Assembly: GCA_009746045.1 (NCBI GenBank)
Contig: RPFO01000754.1
Location: forward strand, 62,001 to 126,000
Reading direction: 5' to 3'
DNA: 64,000 nucleotides
Source: Mesostigma viride
Taxonomy: Eukaryota > Streptophyta > Mesostigmatophyceae > Mesostigmatales > Mesostigmataceae
This document shows, one piece after another, positions 10,974-22,150 of the stretch. The position numbers were made by a program, and so were the translations under genes. The notes beneath the pieces are model-generated. The model was not told where the DNA came from, ran no database searches, and saw only the letters and a program-made list of their open reading frames with translations. The first letter of the stretch is position 1, and every line of letters starts with the position of its first letter.

Positions 10974-11209
10974 ACATCATTTGTCCCCCCCCCTCCCCAT
11001 CTATTTCTACGTTGGCAGATGGCAAACGTAGATCCCCACGCCATGTGTGGGGGGGAATAAAACATGGCAGACCGGGATGTCACGCCAGCCCGGTCTGCCC
11101 GAGTTGTTTAGCCCATGTTACCTCATTTGGCAGCGATCACCATCGCTGCCGCTCTCGTGAATTCGGGGTGAAAGCGCACGGTGTCACGGTGTCTCGACAT
11201 GTTTGTAGT

Positions 11210-11455
11210 TGGTTTGTAGTTGGTGTCTCGGTGTCTCAGAAACTCGTGGTCCGCATTGAGTGGGTGTCACGGTGTCACGACATCTGATTGGCCCGGTTCA
11301 GATTCGTTTTTTTTTTAATTTTTTTTTAATTCGTTTTTTTTTTTTTTTAATTTGGGGCGAATCTGAACCGGGCCAATCAGATGTCGTGACACCGTGACAC
11401 CCACTCAATGCGGACCACGAGTTTCTGAGACACCGAGACACCAACTACAAACATG
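11210..11455. repeat. Fold-back element with ~97-bp arms
   Basis: Bases 11210-11306 are almost exactly complementary to 11358-11455. The 51-base loop is nearly pure T with three AATT steps. The arms contain GGTGTCAC units and GTGGTCCGCATTGAGTGGG. It has the form of a fold-back or MITE-like element that has incorporated the 8-bp repeat. Confidence 0.8.
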
Positions 11456-11459
11456 TTGA

Positions 11460-12400
11460 GACATGGGTGTCACAACCGATGTCACAAGGTGTGCAGCAGG
11501 TATTTCCTTTCAATCCCCGAGGAAATTATCAACCATTCATCGGCCATTCTGGTCAGGATAGCTAAGAATGGCTAGCGAATAAAAAGGCAGTATCGAGGCT
11601 GGAAATTTTAGTGTATGCTCCTAGGGTCATATATTACTTGCCGTTATTTTTTTTCGCCACAAATTCTGCGGAGTCCTTCGGCATTTTGGCGTCATTCACA
11701 GGTGGGTGCCTGTTTTGTCGCCGATTTTCTCTCGACCCCACCTACCTGCAGCAAAAAATTTTCCCGATGAAAGTCGCCCTAACATCTGGTTTTTGACACT
11801 AACCGACGCATTTTTTAGTTTTTAAGGCCTTGACCGAAGCACTTTTTTCATTACCGGCTCAGTTTGCTTTAACCGAGCTGGCGCGATTTTTAATCCAATT
11901 TCTAGGCTGGGCCAGGCGTCGCAGACCCGTAATCCGTTTTTAAGTGCTTTTGTGCCCGATATCGTGTCTTTTGCAGGCGTTCTTGGCATCAAAGACGCCG
12001 TGGCGTCAGGGGCTAAAACGGACCTCCGCACGTTCGTTAACTGCGGCGAGCATGTCAATGCCGCCAGCAATTTTTGCTGCCGCGTCTGTGAAACGATTGC
12101 GATGCAAGACCGTTGTCGACGTGACGGAGTGGTATGTGCACATTCAGGTGCGAATTTCTTCGCTGTTGAAACCCCGGCCGGTAGCAGACAAGTATTTCAC
12201 CGTATCCCCTTTCCCCGAGTCTCTCTTTTCCGTCATGTTTTCATCTTACGGAAAGCGCGTATAAAGCATCAGTGAGCGACAGTATGATGGCGAGCCGTTT
12301 GCTCGCATCAGGGCTGTGCGGCTTATTCTAGAGAGAAGCGACATCAAGCAGATTTTGCAGCCGGATGTGAGGGAGGGGCCCTGCTGGGGTGGGAATAAAC
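11460..12400. other. No gene recognised
   Basis: Frames at 11611-11796 and 11952-12275 (plus) are open, but they have no recognisable domain and overlap each other. I see no splice pattern that joins them. Confidence 0.4.
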
Positions 12401-12418
12401 TGCTGTGAGTGACCGATC

Positions 12419-13145
12419 CACTCCCTTCCTCCCTCCCTCCCTCCCTCCCTCCCTCCCTCCCTCCCTCCCTCCCTCCCTCCCTCCCTCCCTCCCTCCCTCC
12501 TCCCTCCCTCCCTCCCTCCCTCCCTCCCTCCCTCCCTCCCTCCCTCCCTCCCTCTCCTCCCTCCCTCCCTCCCTCCCTCCCTCCCTCCCTCCCTCCCTCC
12601 CTCCCTCCCTCCCTTCCTCCCTCGTGAACTCACTCGTGGACTCACTCACTCGTGGACTCACTCCCTCACTCACTCACCCACCCACCCACCCACCCACCCA
12701 CCCACCCACCCACCCACCCACCCACCCACCCACCCACCCACCCACCCACCCACCCACCCACCCACCCACCCACCCACCCACCCACCCACCCACCCACCCA
12801 CCCACCCACCCACCCACCCACCCACCCACCCACCCACCACCCACCCACCCACCCACCCACCCACCCACCCACCCACCCACCACCACCCACCCACCCACCC
12901 ACCCACCCACCCACCCACCCACCCACCCACCCCACCCACCCACCCACCCACCCACCCACCCCCCACCCACCCCCACCCACCCACCCACCCACCCACCCAC
13001 CCACCCACCCACCCACCCACCCACCCACCCACCCACCCACCCACCCACCCACCCACCCACCCACCCACCCACCCACCCACCCACCCACCCACCCACCCAC
13101 CACCCACCCCCCACCCACCCACTCACTCACTCACTCACTCACTCA

Positions 13146-13185
<40 letters not shown>

Positions 13186-13336
13186 CTCACGCACGCACGC
13201 ACGCACGCACGCACGCACTCACTCACTCACTCACTCACTCACTCACTCACTCACTCACTCACTCACTCACTCACTCACTCACTCACTCACTCACTCACTC
13301 ACTCACTCACTCACTCACTCACTCACTCACTCACTT
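12419..13336. repeat. Chain of four related tetranucleotide microsatellites
   Basis: Blocks follow in order: CTCC (about 12419-12621), a short CTCA/CGTGGA bridge (12622-12663), CACC (12664-13119), CTCA (13120-13145), CGCA (13146-13215, with one CTCA interruption) and CTCA again (13216-13336). Each unit differs from the next by one or two bases. Long frames on both strands here are products of the repeat and not genes. Confidence 0.95.
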
Positions 13337-13348
13337 AGTAACTTGCAC

Positions 13349-13516
13349 ATGCACCACATGCGCAAGGAGGACACCAAGAGCTTCACCAACCACCGTCGAA
13401 AGCTTGGCTGTGATGCCAAGGGCAAGGGTGTGGGGGTGTCCATGTTGACACAGTGCATGAAGGCTGACAAGGTCAGGCAGAGATTGTGCAGGGAGGTGCC
13501 ACTACCTCCTAGCTAG
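13349..13516 (+). other. Open frame fragment next to the microsatellite
   Basis: From ATG 13349 a frame of 55 codons ends at TAG 13514-13516 and has coding-like composition (MHHMRKEDTKSFTNHRRKL). It stays open backwards into the microsatellite, so the true start cannot be set. I do not recognise it. It may be the last exon or a remnant of a gene disrupted by the repeat. Confidence 0.2.
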
Positions 13517-13939
13517 CGATACCGAGATGAGGGCGCGCAAACGCATCAGCGCCATGCCGCGTGTTGAGTAATTTGCAACTACATTACTTGGCATGCTGTG
13601 GGTGCACGTGTAAAATGACCTTTCTAGCCATGCATGCGACAGCTGCCAATATTATGTTCAGCAAGCTCCTCCGTATAATAGAAATTGCGTGAGCATCCAC
13701 ATGGCCACATGTGCATATTGTCAGCTGTGTCTATATCAATGAACTTTTATGTATGTCTCCTGGACGGGTTGTCTTACATCACTCGTGAATGGTTTCCATG
13801 TTTTAGTGAGTCATCTTATTTGAGTTGACCAGATTGTCTCCTTGATATTCCACACTGGCAGTTTCGCATCCATGGGTAAGAATTTGTAATGGAAACTGGC
13901 AGGTATGGCATTGATAGCTCTACCAAATAGAACATGATC

Positions 13940-14440
13940 GGCCTGAATTTTTGTGGAATGTCTAAAATCATGATGGCTAAGATGCATGCAAGTTTCCAGC
14001 CTCAACAGAGCACATCTTGTACGGAAACTGCACTGAAATGTGATGAAAAATACGAAAAACGTGCATTTTTGGTAACATTTGTGAGCAAACTGACATCAAA
14101 TACCCTCTGATGGTTCTGAATTTTTGTGGAATGTCTAAAATAATGATGGCAAAGATGCATGCAAGTTTCCAGCCTGAACTGAGCACATCTTGTATGGAAA
14201 CTGCCATGGAATGTGATGAAAAATACGAAAAACGTGCATTTTTGGTAACATTTGTGAGCAAACTGACATCAAATACCCTATGATGGACCTGAATTTTTGT
14301 GGGATGTCTAGAATAATGATGTTTAAGATGCCTACAAGTTTCCAGCCTCAACCGAGCACAGCTTGTATGGAAACTGCAATGAAATGTGATGAAAAATACA
14401 AAAAACGCACATTTTTGCTAGCATTTGGTGGCATTTTGTT
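13940..14440. repeat. Three tandem copies of a ~174-bp unit
   Basis: GAATTTTTGTGG begins units at about 13944, 14117 and 14290, a period of 173-174 bases. The units agree over nearly their whole length (AAGTTTCCAGCCTCAAC and TGTGATGAAAAATACGAAAA recur), with scattered substitutions. No coding potential is shared among the units. Confidence 0.85.
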
Positions 14441-14743
14441 ACCAAATGCGGTTGGATGACCATCAGATCTTGTGTACAGTCATTAGTCATGAGTATCAAC
14501 TTACTTGCAAACAGCCAGGTCAAGAACTCTTTATTTGCATATTAGAATGTATTTGTTTATATTAAAATCTGGAAAACTGCTAAAAATAGAAATGCCAAAA
14601 ATAGGTCAGCTGAGGTCCGGTAAGTCCGGAAAGTTGCAATCCTTCTACTGGTGTCCTGAACATGCTACCTACCAAGATCTAGCATGTTTCGACAATATTT
14701 GCATCGTACAGGAGTTATAAGGCTGTTTTTTGGCACTTTCAGA

Positions 14744-15676
14744 CCGTTGTGTGCGGAGCATGACGATGGAACGGGCGTAGCACGGCCAACGGGGGAGGAG
14801 ACTGAGAGCGCAGTTGATGCGGGGACACCCGTAGGTGATGAAGGGCGGGGGAATAAGAAATCGCACGTGTACGTCAAGGTTAAGGCCCTGACCGAGAGGG
14901 TCAATGCTTTGGAGAACCAACGAAGAATGCCATCCACCCCAGCAAGTGCTGCACCCAGCTCCAGCACTGGCGTTGGCACGGAGCTTCGCCGGCCCGCTGC
15001 GCCTGCCGCGTTGGGGCAACGCGAAAGCTTCAGCGCGGCCCATGGCCAAGTGACAGGACTGCAACCAGCACACCGTCAACAAGAGCCACGCGCGCGCGCA
15101 GTCGCAATGGATGGGCCGAGGCAGCTGGATCGGGAGGGGGAACCGTACGGCGAGCACGGTGTGTACGCGCCGTACGACCAAGGAATGCATGCCCAGCCTA
15201 CTGCCGCTGGCAGGCAAGCGGCCAATGCTTATGTATACCATGCCGGCATGTACGATCCACAGCCTGGCGAAGGGTCGGCAGCTGATCCACATCAGCCTTG
15301 AGGTCGCGGCACATTGCAACAAACCACCTACGTTGAGAACCCTGAGCCCGTGCAGCATTACAATGACGGCACTTACCGTTATGCCGCAGCCCCCCCTCTA
15401 AGGAGATCTCCAAGGAAGACAAAGCCGAGGCCCCAAATCCCCAAGGCCGCCGGGGAGCAAGACTGGCAACATCATGATGAGGGAGGAGGTTATGCAGCCA
15501 GGGATTCTCATTTCATGGGTCATAGCATTTTGATGAGCAAGGGACGTGGGCCTACAACGCCCACGTCCGGCCGGCCCCACAACCTGGCACATGCCCAGGC
15601 TCCACCGCGGAAAAGGCCACCCTACTCGCAAGATGTAGACGAGTCGGGGCAACACGATTATTATGGTTCATATTAG
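14744..15676 (+). pseudogene. Low-complexity protein frame interrupted by one TGA
   Basis: A single frame runs from about 14684 to TAG at 15676 with only one stop, TGA at 15299-15301. A TTTCAG acceptor at 14738-14743 suggests the coding exon begins at 14744. The first part has an acidic stretch (TGEETESAVDAG), a short coiled coil (KVKALTERVNALENQ) and then a Pro/Ala/Gln/Tyr-rich region. The part after the TGA is basic and Tyr/His-rich (RRSPRKTKPRPQIPK). I recognise no family. It could be a recently inactivated gene, a retroelement structural protein, or a gene with a spliced or read-through stop. Confidence 0.35.
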
Positions 15677-15984
15677 ATTGGGCATGTATGGTTTTGATAC
15701 GGCATTTGCTTGGCACCAGATTCTGCATTAAAGAAAGCTGTATGCAAATCATTGTCAGGTAAGTTTAAGCTAATATACATTATTTTATCTTGCATTTGAT
15801 ATTAAAGAGGCAGAGAGACACAGTTGGCAGATGCAAGTTTGCTAGGCCATGTAATAGGGATTATTGGTCATCCATCATATTCATAAATTTTCTTTTATTT
15901 ATACATGGTTGCATAATACATTAATGTTGCGTTAATACTTTGTGGCACTAAACAACAAAATCATGAAATGCTAGTGCTATCGTG

Positions 15985-16715
15985 TCATATTGTCACTATC
16001 ATGCTGTCACGGTGTCACAATGTCACGATGTCACGGTGTCACAATGTCACCTCATGTTAATCAGTGCTTCTGGGCAATGTAATATCATTGTTGCAACCCC
16101 ATGGGCGCCACATTACCTTGTGACACCATACAAAATCGTAAAATACTAGCGTTATGGTGCCATCGTGTCACGGTGTCACGGTGTCACGGTGTCACGGTGT
16201 CACGGTGTCACAATGTCACCTCATGTTAATCAGTGCTTCTGGGCAATGTAATATCATTGTTGCAACCCCATGGGCGCCACATTACCTTGTGACACCATAC
16301 AAAATCGTAAAATACTAGCGTTATGGTGCCATCGTGTCACGGTGTCACGGTGTCACGGTGTCACGGTGTCACGGTGTCACGGTGTCACGGTGTCACAATG
16401 TCACCTCATGTTAATCAGTGCTTCTGGGCAATGTAATATCATTGTTGCAACCCCATGGGCGCCACATTACCTTGTGACACCATACAAAATCGTAAAATAC
16501 TAGCGTTATGGTGCCATCGTGTCACGGTGTCACGGTGTCACGGTGTCACAATGTCACCTCATGTTAATCAGTGCTTCTGGGCAATGTAATATCATTGTTG
16601 CAACCCCATGGGCGCCACATTACCTTGTGACACCATACAAAATCGTAAAATACTAGCGTTATGGTGTCACGGTGTCACGGTGTCACGGTGTCACGGTGTC
16701 ACGGTGTCACAACAT
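15985..16715. repeat. Higher-order repeat: GGTGTCAC arrays inside a ~153-185-bp unit
   Basis: A unique block of about 120 bases (from CTCATGTTAATCAG to TATGGTGCCATC) alternates with runs of the 8-mer GGTGTCAC. The block starts at 16051, 16220, 16405 and 16558, giving periods of 169, 185 and 153. These differ by exactly 16 bases, two 8-mers, so the units differ only in the number of 8-mers. Confidence 0.92.
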
Positions 16716-16719
16716 GTTG

Positions 16720-18536
16720 GGACAATAACCTACATGCTTTGGACTTACGAGAGGCCCTAAATAACAAAGTTTGAAAAATCTCAATTTGTAGTAGTGTTCT
16801 AGTACAAATCCAGACGAGCTTAGGGCACGTCCAATGTGGGCACCCACGGTTCGTGCTTGCCAAGATAGCTGGTCTTTCCCATGACCAAGCTATATCCCCT
16901 TCGTTGTTCCTCGTTCCCCATCAGTGTGACGAGGCACGTGCAGGCGTGCAAGCAAATCCCCAACGTCCACTGCCATGCATCAGTGCAGAGCCAGGACGAG
17001 CTGGATTTGCCTAGACTCCTGCAACCTAGTGAAGTACAGGACCTGTCACAAGCCTGCAAGGTCTAGTATCCTTGCAGTCCTGTGCCAGCTCCAGTACCCC
17101 ACCAGTCACAGGCTGCTGCTCCTCCTGGTCTACGTGGACCACAGTCACGTGATGGACAGGCTAAGCCTGTGCAGGCACTGCCTGCCACGTGTCCTGTCCA
17201 CTATACCAGAGGACTGCACCTTCGCCGGCCACGGACGGCTAGGACTTCGGGACCTCATATCTTTCTCGTCCCTTGTTGTCTGTTTCAGGCGGTCAGCACG
17301 GCGTTGGAAAGGTCTTTCCAAACTGCATCCACTTAGCATATATCGGCTGCCCAAAATGCTAACTGATCTCGGCTCGTTATCCATAAATAGTCACATCAAT
17401 GTCCTGTCGCACAAGTCGATCCTGTCACTATTTGTTACGCCTAATCAATAGCATTGAATAGACCGCAGTGTCGGAGACTAAATGTCCTATCGTACACTGT
17501 GACAAGACGCCGTATGCCACGCGTCACTTGAAGAACCACTGTAGAATCACCGAATCCAAGTAGAATGTAGTAGAACAGTATCTTGCTCATATCTCGAGCA
17601 ATACTCATCAGAATGAACCCGTTTCTGGATTGTAGTAACCGGAAGTAGAATCTGTACAAGCCAAGTAGCTTAATTAGTAGAATAATATTGCTTGCCAGGC
17701 AGGGGAGGTGGCACCCCAAAACCCTTAAAAATTGACATATGGTAATATCACTTGAAATCCATTTGCACAACCCTAAGTTATGATTGGGGGCACTAAATAA
17801 CATCTCTAGTGAGTTGTCCATGCACTTATTGGGGGTACTACCCCCATATATACGCCAATAATGCGCTATAAATAGCAAAAGACGCTAATTAGGGCTGGGT
17901 ATGCCCCAGCCAATGCACACATTTATTTACAAAACTGCCTGCAGCGTTTTTAGTTCCCTGAGTTTGTAGCTTGCTGAGCTATTTACATCATGAAAAGGGC
18001 AAAACCTCGATCAGTTATTAATTTCCCCGCAAAATTACCCTTTTTTTACCGGACATTGGGAATAACTTTTTATAAACACGTCAAAAAAATACTTTTTCCT
18101 GCAGCGAAAATCCGTCTAACAGGGGGACAACTGTGTTCCAAGTCCCAGGTCATTCCGACAAGTCTAGCTCAAGTTATAAGGTTTTGCGTGCTAAATCCTG
18201 AACATACGCTAAATGAGGTTTTTCTGTGTATAAGTCACCTAGACATGATGTTTTCCATCCAAGAAGCCAAAAAACATGCCCAACTCGATCACACAACATA
18301 AGAAAAGGCTAGGCACCTCATCTGCCCTCCCCTGCCCTCAGCATGGCCAGCCTTGCCAGCGTGGGCATAGCAACACCATCGCTAGGCATACACGCACCAA
18401 GAGAGCATACACTATGCTCAGCCCAAGGTTACCATGTAAATTTATGCCAAGAACTCAGCAAGTATACGTGTAAAAACCTTAGAAAGAATGCCCAAGCAAT
18501 AGAGGCAACTGCAGCCTGCAAACTTGGCAGCAAATC
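16720..18536. other. No gene recognised
   Basis: Frames at 16975-17451 and 17082-17336 (plus) overlap one another and are Pro/Ser-rich without a known motif. The rest is AT-rich, with no feature I can support. Confidence 0.35.
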
Positions 18537-18545
18537 ATACATGCT

Positions 18546-19118
18546 CACCTGGACGCTGGATGACGACCTCACCCCCGCTCAGCAACAGCAGCGACGCGAC
18601 CTGTGGCCGGAATACCTCCGCCATAAGCAGGACCCCCAGAAGCCCAAGGTGTACTGGAGGGGCGGGGACCTGATGATCAACCACAAGATGTGGACGCCCC
18701 CAGCGGGCTAGAATAGCAATAGCCCTAGCTTGTAACCATTGGCGTCACTGCCGCTAAGGCAGCCATGCCTAGCTGTGCCAACACACCTAGTCACGTGCCG
18801 CCAACGCACGGTACACAACCAGCCATAGCCTTAGCCTAGTCCTAGTACAGCCATGCTACGCCCTGGCTATGTTCAGATTACTTGCCCACGCTCCTTGCTA
18901 TGATATGCTCACATGGGTCTTATTGCACCCACAGTTTGCCGGATCGTTAGCCTGTCCTTTTCGCTAGCCGCGCCCGATTGCAGCTGTGGCATGCCTTTGG
19001 CATGAAGGAGACTGGGGGTCTCTGCCCTTTCTCCTGTAGTGCACACACAGGGATTAAAAGCACTTCGGTGCTCCGTGACTCCCCAACGGGAGCACGAGTT
19101 TAATTAATTAATTAATTA
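18546..19118 (+). mobile_element. 5'-truncated ORF1-only LINE derivative
   Basis: The copy starts inside the last 60 codons of ORF1 (TWTLDDDLTPAQQQQRRDLW through MINHKMWTPPAG and a stop at 18711). It continues through the 3' UTR, the GGCATGCC hairpin, the CTCCCCAACGGGAG hairpin and a TTAA tail. ATACATGCT is present at 18537-18545 and 19119-19127, a likely 9-bp target duplication. It is an inverted near copy of 19383-19966, from which it lacks about 13 bases in the 3' UTR. Confidence 0.85.
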
Positions 19119-19127
19119 ATACATGCT

Positions 19128-19370
19128 GGCTGCCAAGCATTCACATCCTATCCAGCTTGCCTTGCTGCACACATAGCAGGGAAGTCTGGTTATAGCTCAA
19201 GGAAAGCAATGGAAACACCTATCTAATGCAATGCCACTCATGCAGTATGGCCAGCAAAAGAGCCACTCTCACCTTCCTTTCCAATATGGCAATTTGCTAA
19301 GAAGCTGATGCCAGCTTGTTAGCCTCTAGGCACATGCAGGATGTCGTTACTAAAACAGGCGTGTCACATC
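19128..19370. other. Spacer between the two tail-to-tail elements
   Basis: About 240 bases without coding potential separate the two elements. It is the loop of the large inverted repeat formed by the two copies. Confidence 0.6.
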
Positions 19371-19378
19371 CGGCACAT

Positions 19379-21355
19379 TAATTAATTAATTAATTAAACT
19401 CGTGCTCCCGTTGGGGAGTCACGGAGCACCGAAGTGCTTTTAATCCCTGTGTGTGCACTACAGGAGAAAGGGCAGAGACCCCCAGTCTCCTTCATGCCAA
19501 AGGCATGCCACAGCTGCAATCGGGCGCGGCTAGCTAAAAGGACAGGCTAACGATCCGGCAAACTGTGGGTGCAATAAGACCCATGTGAGCATGTCATAGC
19601 AAGGAGCGTGGGCAAGTAATCTGAACATAGCCAGGGCGTAGCATGGCTGTACTAGAACTAGGCTAAGGCTATGGCTGGTTGTGTACCGTGCGTTGGCGGC
19701 ACGTGACTAGGTTTGTTGGCACAGCTAGGCAAACATTCTAGGCATGGCTGCCTTAGCGACAGTGACTCCAATGGTTACAAGCTAGGGCTATTGCTATTCT
19801 AGCCCGCTGGGGGCGTCCACATCTTGTGGTTGATCATCAGGTCCCCGCCCCTCCAGTACACCTTGGGCTTCTGGGGGTCCTGCTTATGGCGGAGGTATTC
19901 CGGCCACAGGTCGCGTCGCTGCTGTTGCTGAGCGGGGGTTAGGTCGTCATCCAGCGTCCAGGTGAGGTCGTGCAACCGCTTGCGACGAGAGAGGAACCGC
20001 TGCTTATCCTCAGGGGAGATGAAGGTGAGCAGGACTGGTGGGGTGGCCGCCTTGTCCCGTGAGTGGGGAAGGCGGTGGCACCCACGCAGTTCTACCTCAC
20101 CTACCAGGCCCATGAGGGTAAGAAGCTGTTTCTTGATCTCGTCAGCAAGGGAGGTTGACGTCTCACCTGGCTTCTGGGGGAAGCGACGTAGCACCACTCG
20201 GCACTCGCGGCGAGCGCGATCGGTGACCTCCCGTTGCTGGGCCTGGCGGTGGTCCTCCAGCTCCTGGAGCTTCGTGGCGATGGCGTCGGTGGTGGAGGCG
20301 GTCGCTGTCCGCAGCAGGTCCGCGTAGGAGAGCGGGAGGTCACCAGCATCCTGCCGGGGTGGCTGGGAGGCAATGGTGGCCGTCTGCTCCGCTAGCTTTG
20401 GGACCTGTGTGGCCAGGGCCTCGGTGTGGGCGGTGATGGCCTCAAGCTTCTTCATGAGCACGCCGCACTTGCCTTCCACCTGGTTAAGGCGAGAGACAAG
20501 TGCAGCATGCGTTTCCGAAGCCTGCGCCGCGGTGTGTAGCGCCGTGAACTGTGGTTGTAGCTTGTGGACGACCTTGGTTTCCACGTTGGAGACCCGGGCC
20601 TCGACCGTGTTGAGCGTGGTGTTCAGCGAGGTCATCTTCTCGGCCAGCGGCCAGGTCACGTGCTCCTCCAGCACTGCGCGGATGTCATCCTTGCAGAGGG
20701 AGGAAGCCGATGGGGCTGCCGGCTGTGCGGGGGCTGGGGCGTTGAGTGCGTTCCAAAGTTCTCTGTGGATGGCGCCGAAGCTGCGCTGGTAGTAGCTGGT
20801 CAAGATAGACTCGCGTTGGCGGGATTCGGCACAGGTGTAGAGCCAGGACGTGTCGCGGTAGTCGATAGCCGCCCTCCCTCTCCAGGGCACAAAGAGCTTC
20901 CGCTCCTGTGTGAGGAACTGGAGAACTTCGACGACTTCCTGCGGCGACAGCTGCTGCCACTCGAGGAGGGAGAACATTCCGTCGCCGGGCAAGAATTTGC
21001 TCCATTTGTGGCGATCGTGGCATGGTTTCTTGGGCTCAGGCGAGGCGCTTGGCGAGGGTTTGGCGGGTAAGCCTGGCGGCTGAACAATGGCGAGGGCGAG
21101 AGGGTTGGGCTGGGCGCTGGGAAGCTGTGCCAGCTCCTTTTCCAGCCCTCGTTTTGCTTTGGTAGTCGTCATAGCTGGTCACGTGCGTAACTTTGTCTAT
21201 ACTGCGTGGCAGCCGTAACCGTTTATACTGGCAAGTGCGTCTTAGAAAGGCGCATCGAATGCAAGTGGTCTGACCGAATTTGGGGCTCAGACGCAAAAGA
21301 TCTGAACTCCGCCGTCAGCCATACCGCCGTCAGCCATTTTCGCGAAAGCCATATG
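19379..21355 (-). mobile_element. Near-complete ORF1-only LINE derivative (HAL1-like)
   Basis: In minus orientation the element has a ~180-base leader (21355-21173, with two GGCTGACGGCGG boxes), one long ORF (21172-19799), a ~400-base 3' UTR with two hairpins, and a TTAA tail. CGGCACAT occurs just outside both ends (19371-19378 and 21356-21363) and is the probable target duplication. There is no endonuclease or reverse transcriptase between ORF1 and the tail, so the element must borrow these. This architecture matches mammalian HAL1, an L1 derivative that keeps only ORF1. Confidence 0.8.
19799..21172 (-). CDS. L1-like ORF1 protein, 457 residues, intact
   Basis: In L1 elements the ORF1 protein is a trimeric RNA-binding chaperone that coats the element's RNA. 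This frame has the same order of parts. A Pro/Ala-rich N-terminus contains PPGLPAKPSPSASPEPKK. A central region rich in heptad spacing, roughly residues 165-275, includes LNTVEARVSNVETKV and LVSRLNQVEGKCGVLMKKLE and is a likely coiled coil. An RRM-like region around 320-395 contains CRVVLRRFPQ, ELRGCHRLPHSR and PPVLLTFISPEDKQRFLSR. A C-terminal domain contains DLWPEYLRHKQDPQKPKVYW and RGGDLMINHK. The start at 21172 follows the leader shared with 6925-7052. It is uninterrupted, so insertion was recent or the protein is under selection. No ORF2 follows. Confidence 0.85.
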   Translation of the reverse strand: MTTTKAKRGLEKELAQLPSAQPNPLALAIVQPPGLPAKPSPSASPEPKKPCHDRHKWSKFLPGDGMFSLLEWQQLSPQEVVEVLQFLTQERKLFVPWRGRAAIDYRDTSWLYTCAESRQRESILTSYYQRSFGAIHRELWNALNAPAPAQPAAPSASSLCKDDIRAVLEEHVTWPLAEKMTSLNTTLNTVEARVSNVETKVVHKLQPQFTALHTAAQASETHAALVSRLNQVEGKCGVLMKKLEAITAHTEALATQVPKLAEQTATIASQPPRQDAGDLPLSYADLLRTATASTTDAIATKLQELEDHRQAQQREVTDRARRECRVVLRRFPQKPGETSTSLADEIKKQLLTLMGLVGEVELRGCHRLPHSRDKAATPPVLLTFISPEDKQRFLSRRKRLHDLTWTLDDDLTPAQQQQRRDLWPEYLRHKQDPQKPKVYWRGGDLMINHKMWTPPAG

Positions 21356-21363
21356 CGGCACAT

Positions 21364-22150
21364 AACAAAGCGTCTGAGCAAGCTCATGTCCAAAGGATGA
21401 TGGAAAACAAATGTCAACACATTACCAACAACTTGACCTCGGCGCCTTAAGCATGCCAGCCACAAACTACACGAAATTGTACGACATTGCTAGGAATCTT
21501 ACGATGCAACCGAAAGAAATGGAGCGCTTCCTGCAGGGAAACTGCCCGAAAAAAGGGCGAAAGGCCGACGTTAATGCACCTGCCTGCGTGGAAATGTTTC
21601 ATGCATAAACTGGCACGCAAGCTCGAACAATAAAAGACATCATCCATTGATCAGGCGAACAAGGAAGGTGCGCCTTCCGTGAATACGTCGAAGGCGACAT
21701 GCGCAGGCCTGCGTAGGTTCTTACCTTGAATGCCGGAAATGTAAAAGAAACCGGGAAGCTTCGGCACAAACTCGACAACACCAAATTAAGTTAGCCTCAT
21801 AATCGCTCTTTAGAGCCTACGTTGCCTCACAATCGCTGCCGTAAACCTGCATTAAATTTCATGATCCGCAAGAGAAATTATATCCTGGACCCCCGCGCCC
21901 GTAGCCGTTCGAGAAATTAGCGATATTGCAAACCGTAAACGTTCCGCCATGAAATGAGGTCATCGACTAATCTTCTGCGAAATTCATGCATTTTTTCTAG
22001 CTTTTTAGATGCCATATCGATTAATATTGCCTGAAGGCAAGCCGCCATGGCCACCTCCGCGAGGGTTGAGCGGTCCGGGCACACATTATACACCGTACGG
22101 ACGGTACCGCGAATTTTTTGGCGCGGAAAATATTCGGCGCTCCACGTCCC
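21364..22150. other. No gene recognised
   Basis: A 65-codon plus-strand frame at 21411-21608 (containing YDIARNLTMQPKEMERFLQ) is open but lacks a known motif. The remainder has no feature I can support. Confidence 0.3.

Noticed and set aside
12405-13448. 347-codon plus-strand frame of PPSL, THPP and HSLT repeats, with matching long minus-strand frames
   Set aside because: It is a translation of tetranucleotide microsatellites; all frames on both strands stay open because the repeats contain no stop triplet.
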